Part shown: one piece after another, positions 61,983 to 64,000 of the stretch
Numbering within the stretch: position 1 is the first letter of the stretch
Layout of the letters: the number at the start of each line of letters is the position of its first letter
Assembly (NCBI RefSeq): GCF_000016185.1
Contig: NC_011420.2
Span: 1,756,501-1,820,500, forward strand
Length of the DNA stretch: 64,000 nt
DNA from: Rhodospirillum centenum SW
GTDB taxonomy: Bacteria > Pseudomonadota > Alphaproteobacteria > Azospirillales > Azospirillaceae
Direction of reading: 5' to 3'
Made by a program: the position numbers and the translations under genes
The notes under the pieces: model-generated
Seen by the model: the letters and a program-made list of their open reading frames with translations, nothing else
Database searches by the model: none
What the model was told of the DNA's origin: nothing

Positions 61983-62936
61983 GTGGTCAGGGTGATCGAC
62001 CCGATCGAACTGGTGGCGCCGGACATCGAGCCCTACCGGCACGGCAACACGGGCATCGAGCATGTCGGCAGCATCACGGCGGACGAACCGGGACCGCATG
62101 TGCTGGTCAACGCGCTGATGCATGGCAACGAACTGTGCGGGGCGGTGGCGCTGGACTTCCTGGTCCGGCACGGCATCCGCCCCCGCCGCGGCCGGCTGAC
62201 CCTGTCCTTCTGCAATGTCGCGGCCTATGCCACGTTCGATCCCCGCTCGCCCGCCGCCTCGCGCTACGTGGACGAGGACATGAACCGCGTCTGGTCGCCC
62301 GCCGTGCTGGACAGCCCGCGGGACAGCGCCGAGCTGCGGCGGGCCCGCCAGCTCCGCCCGCTGTTCGAGAGTGCGGACTTCCTGCTGGATCTGCATTCCA
62401 TGCAGAATCCGACGGCACCGCTGATGCTCTGCGGCCGCACCTCCCGGGGCGAGCGACTGGCGCGGGCGGTCGGCTTTCCCGCCTGGATCGTGGCGGACGG
62501 GGGCCATGCCTCCGGCCGTCGCCTGATCGACCATGGCCGCTTCGCCGACCCGGACGGCGACGCCATCGCCCTGCTGGCGGAATGCGGCCAGCACTGGCGC
62601 AGGGACACCGGCCCGGTGGCGGTGGAGACGACCCTGCGCTTCCTGCTGGCGACCGGCTGCATCGACGCGGCCGACGCCGCCCCCTGGCTGCCCGGCGGGG
62701 AGCGGCCCGATCCCTGCCTTGTGGAGGTCACGGACACCGTGACCGTCGGGTCCGACGCCTTCACCTTCAGCGAACCCTATCTGGGCATGGAGATCATTCC
62801 GGCGGCCGGCACCGTCATCGCCAGCGACGGCGGCCGGCCGGTCCGCACGCCCTATGACGACTGCATCCTGATCATGCCGTCCCGCCGCCTCTCCCGGGGA
62901 CAGACGGCCGTCCGGCTGGGGCGGCTGCGTCCGTGA
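61983..62936 (+). CDS. Succinylglutamate desuccinylase/aspartoacylase family zinc hydrolase
   Basis: A 317-residue zinc carboxypeptidase-fold enzyme. Zinc ligands appear in NALMHGNELCGAVALDFLV (His and Glu) and FLLDLHSMQNPTAPLML (His), with the RYVDEDMNRVWS substrate-Arg segment between them. The GTG at 61983 is chosen because GGGAGGAG is five bases upstream; an ATG at 61905 is in frame but has a poor site. It probably removes an acyl group from an N-acyl amino acid. The stop overlaps the next start as GTGA. Confidence 0.85.
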   Translation: MVRVIDPIELVAPDIEPYRHGNTGIEHVGSITADEPGPHVLVNALMHGNELCGAVALDFLVRHGIRPRRGRLTLSFCNVAAYATFDPRSPAASRYVDEDMNRVWSPAVLDSPRDSAELRRARQLRPLFESADFLLDLHSMQNPTAPLMLCGRTSRGERLARAVGFPAWIVADGGHASGRRLIDHGRFADPDGDAIALLAECGQHWRRDTGPVAVETTLRFLLATGCIDAADAAPWLPGGERPDPCLVEVTDTVTVGSDAFTFSEPYLGMEIIPAAGTVIASDGGRPVRTPYDDCILIMPSRRLSRGQTAVRLGRLRP

Positions 62937-64000
62937 CGGCGGCGGAGGAAACGGAGCGGCAGGCGCCGGAGGCTGCCGGGGTGCCGGCGGGCACGGACTG
63001 GCGCGGCCTGGCCGCCACGCTGGGGCTGGGGGCAGCGGGCGGCAGCCTGTTCTTCCTGCTGCATGTGCCGCTGGCCTTCATGATCGGCGCCCTGGTGTCC
63101 GTCACGGCGGCGGCGATGGCGGGCGTGCGGGTGTCGGTGCCGCGGCGGCTGCGCACCGCGATGGTGGTCGTGCTGGGCATCATGCTGGGCAGCGCCTTCC
63201 GCCCGGCCATGCTGGAGCATCTGTCCGAGTGGGCGGTCAGCCTGGGCGGGCTGGTGCTCTATACCGTCGCCGCAGCACTGGCGGGTCTGCTCTATCTGCG
63301 CCGGGTCGCCCGGTATGACGGGGTGACCGCCTACTTCACGGCGATGCCCGGCGGCTTCCAGGAGATGGTGCTGATGGGGGCGGCGATGGGCGGCGACGAC
63401 CGCACCATCGCGCTGGCCCACAGCATGCGGATCATGCTGACCGTGCTGACGGTGCCCTTCGCGTTCCAGCTCCTGCCCGGCTTCGCCCCGGCGGCGCGCG
63501 ACTGGTCGCTGGGCGGGCTGGGGCCGGGGCTGATCGACCTGCCGCTGCGCGACGTGGCGCTGCTGGCGGCCTGCGCCCTGGGCGCACCGGTCGCCCAGCG
63601 GCTGCGCATCCCCGCCGGCATGCTGGTGGGGCCGATGCTGCTGAGTGCCGCCGTCCACCTGAGCGGGCTGACCGTGGGCAAGCCCCCCGGCCTGCTGGTC
63701 GCGGCGGCGCAGGTGGTTGTCGGCGCCGGCATCGGCTGCCGCTTCGTGGGCGTGCCGCTGCGCACGATCGTCGCCGTTGCCGCCGCTGCCCTGGGGCTGA
63801 CGGTGGCACTGCTGGCGGTGACGGTGCTGATGGCGCTGTCTGTCCACCTGCTGACGGGCCTGGATCTCGCGGCACTGATCCTGGCCTACGCCCCCGGCGG
63901 GCTGGCGGAGATGAGTCTGGTGGCCCTGTCGCTGCATGTGGACGCGGCCTTCGTGGCGACGCACCACATCGCCCGCATCGTGCTGATCGTCATCTTCGCG
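62933..64000 (+). CDS. AbrB family (duplicated-domain) membrane protein, C-terminus beyond right edge
   Basis: At least 356 residues of a polytopic membrane protein of the AbrB/ammonia-monooxygenase-associated family (not the DNA-binding AbrB). Two similar halves each carry a long hydrophobic pattern: VPLAFMIGALVSVTAAAMAG with VVLGIMLGSAFRP in the first and IPAGMLVGPMLLSAAVHLSG with VVVGAGIGCRFVG in the second. PGGFQEMVLMGAAMGGD and PGGLAEMSLVALSL are the repeated signature loops. Start is a GTG overlapping the previous stop, so the two are coupled and may handle one substrate. The frame is open at the edge. Confidence 0.85.
   Translation, partial: MTAAEETERQAPEAAGVPAGTDWRGLAATLGLGAAGGSLFFLLHVPLAFMIGALVSVTAAAMAGVRVSVPRRLRTAMVVVLGIMLGSAFRPAMLEHLSEWAVSLGGLVLYTVAAALAGLLYLRRVARYDGVTAYFTAMPGGFQEMVLMGAAMGGDDRTIALAHSMRIMLTVLTVPFAFQLLPGFAPAARDWSLGGLGPGLIDLPLRDVALLAACALGAPVAQRLRIPAGMLVGPMLLSAAVHLSGLTVGKPPGLLVAAAQVVVGAGIGCRFVGVPLRTIVAVAAAALGLTVALLAVTVLMALSVHLLTGLDLAALILAYAPGGLAEMSLVALSLHVDAAFVATHHIARIVLIVIFA

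Overview
The window is GC-rich DNA from an alphaproteobacterium, most likely of the Rhodospirillales/Azospirillaceae group (Rhodospirillum/Rhodocista/Azospirillum-like). The evidence is the CtrA and ChpT cell-cycle phosphorelay genes, a hisZ-purA pair, ornithine decarboxylase followed by homospermidine synthase, and a chemotaxis operon in the order cheA-Y hybrid, cheW, cheY, cheB, cheR. I recall that order from Rhodospirillum centenum. The species call is inference; no rRNA or other definitive marker is present.

Layout. 1-7.6 kb: patatin-like hydrolase, fatty-acid hydroxylase, HI0933-type flavoprotein, a BrnT toxin with an unusual helix-turn-helix antitoxin, arfB, an exported GNAT-like protein behind a LacI-type operator, small membrane proteins and a WecA/MraY-type transferase. 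7.6-13.6 kb: polyamine genes (leader with a short upstream ORF, odc, hss), then hisZ and purA. 13.8-21 kb: pseudokinase plus membrane protein, an SDR, rpoH, rluD, threonine aldolase and tRNA-Glu. 21-26.7 kb: an accessory island with an IS630-type element, a broken HTH gene and a large superfamily 1 helicase. 26.7-34.1 kb: a frameshifted six-hairpin glycosidase-like gene, a fatty-acid desaturase, a 26-bp minisatellite and a TRAP transporter. 34.2-39.4 kb: DUF2243 protein, fadJ/fadA-type beta-oxidation genes and a DUF454 protein. 39.6-45.7 kb: HexR-type regulator, glgB, malQ and a DUF4032 kinase-like protein (glycogen metabolism). 45.8-56.6 kb: a motility and cell-cycle block (fliJ, fliI, ctrA, cheR/B/Y/W/A, chpT). 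56.6-64 kb: AsmA-like protein (frameshifted), moaA, nadK, N-formylglutamate amidohydrolase, an aspartoacylase-like protein and an AbrB-type membrane protein that runs off the right edge.

Themes. The che, fli, ctrA and chpT genes fall within 11 kb and belong to one regulatory circuit. The glgB-malQ-DUF4032 run behind hexR looks like a sugar-responsive glycogen unit. The most unusual regions are the helicase/IS630 island, the exported GNAT-like gene with its operator inside the core promoter, the BrnT module with a possibly leaderless transcript, and the leader ahead of odc.

Caution. Three loci (tRNA-Glu, the glycosidase-like gene and the asmA-like gene) each carry what look like single extra G/C residues in short homopolymer runs. 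These may be base-calling errors rather than biology.
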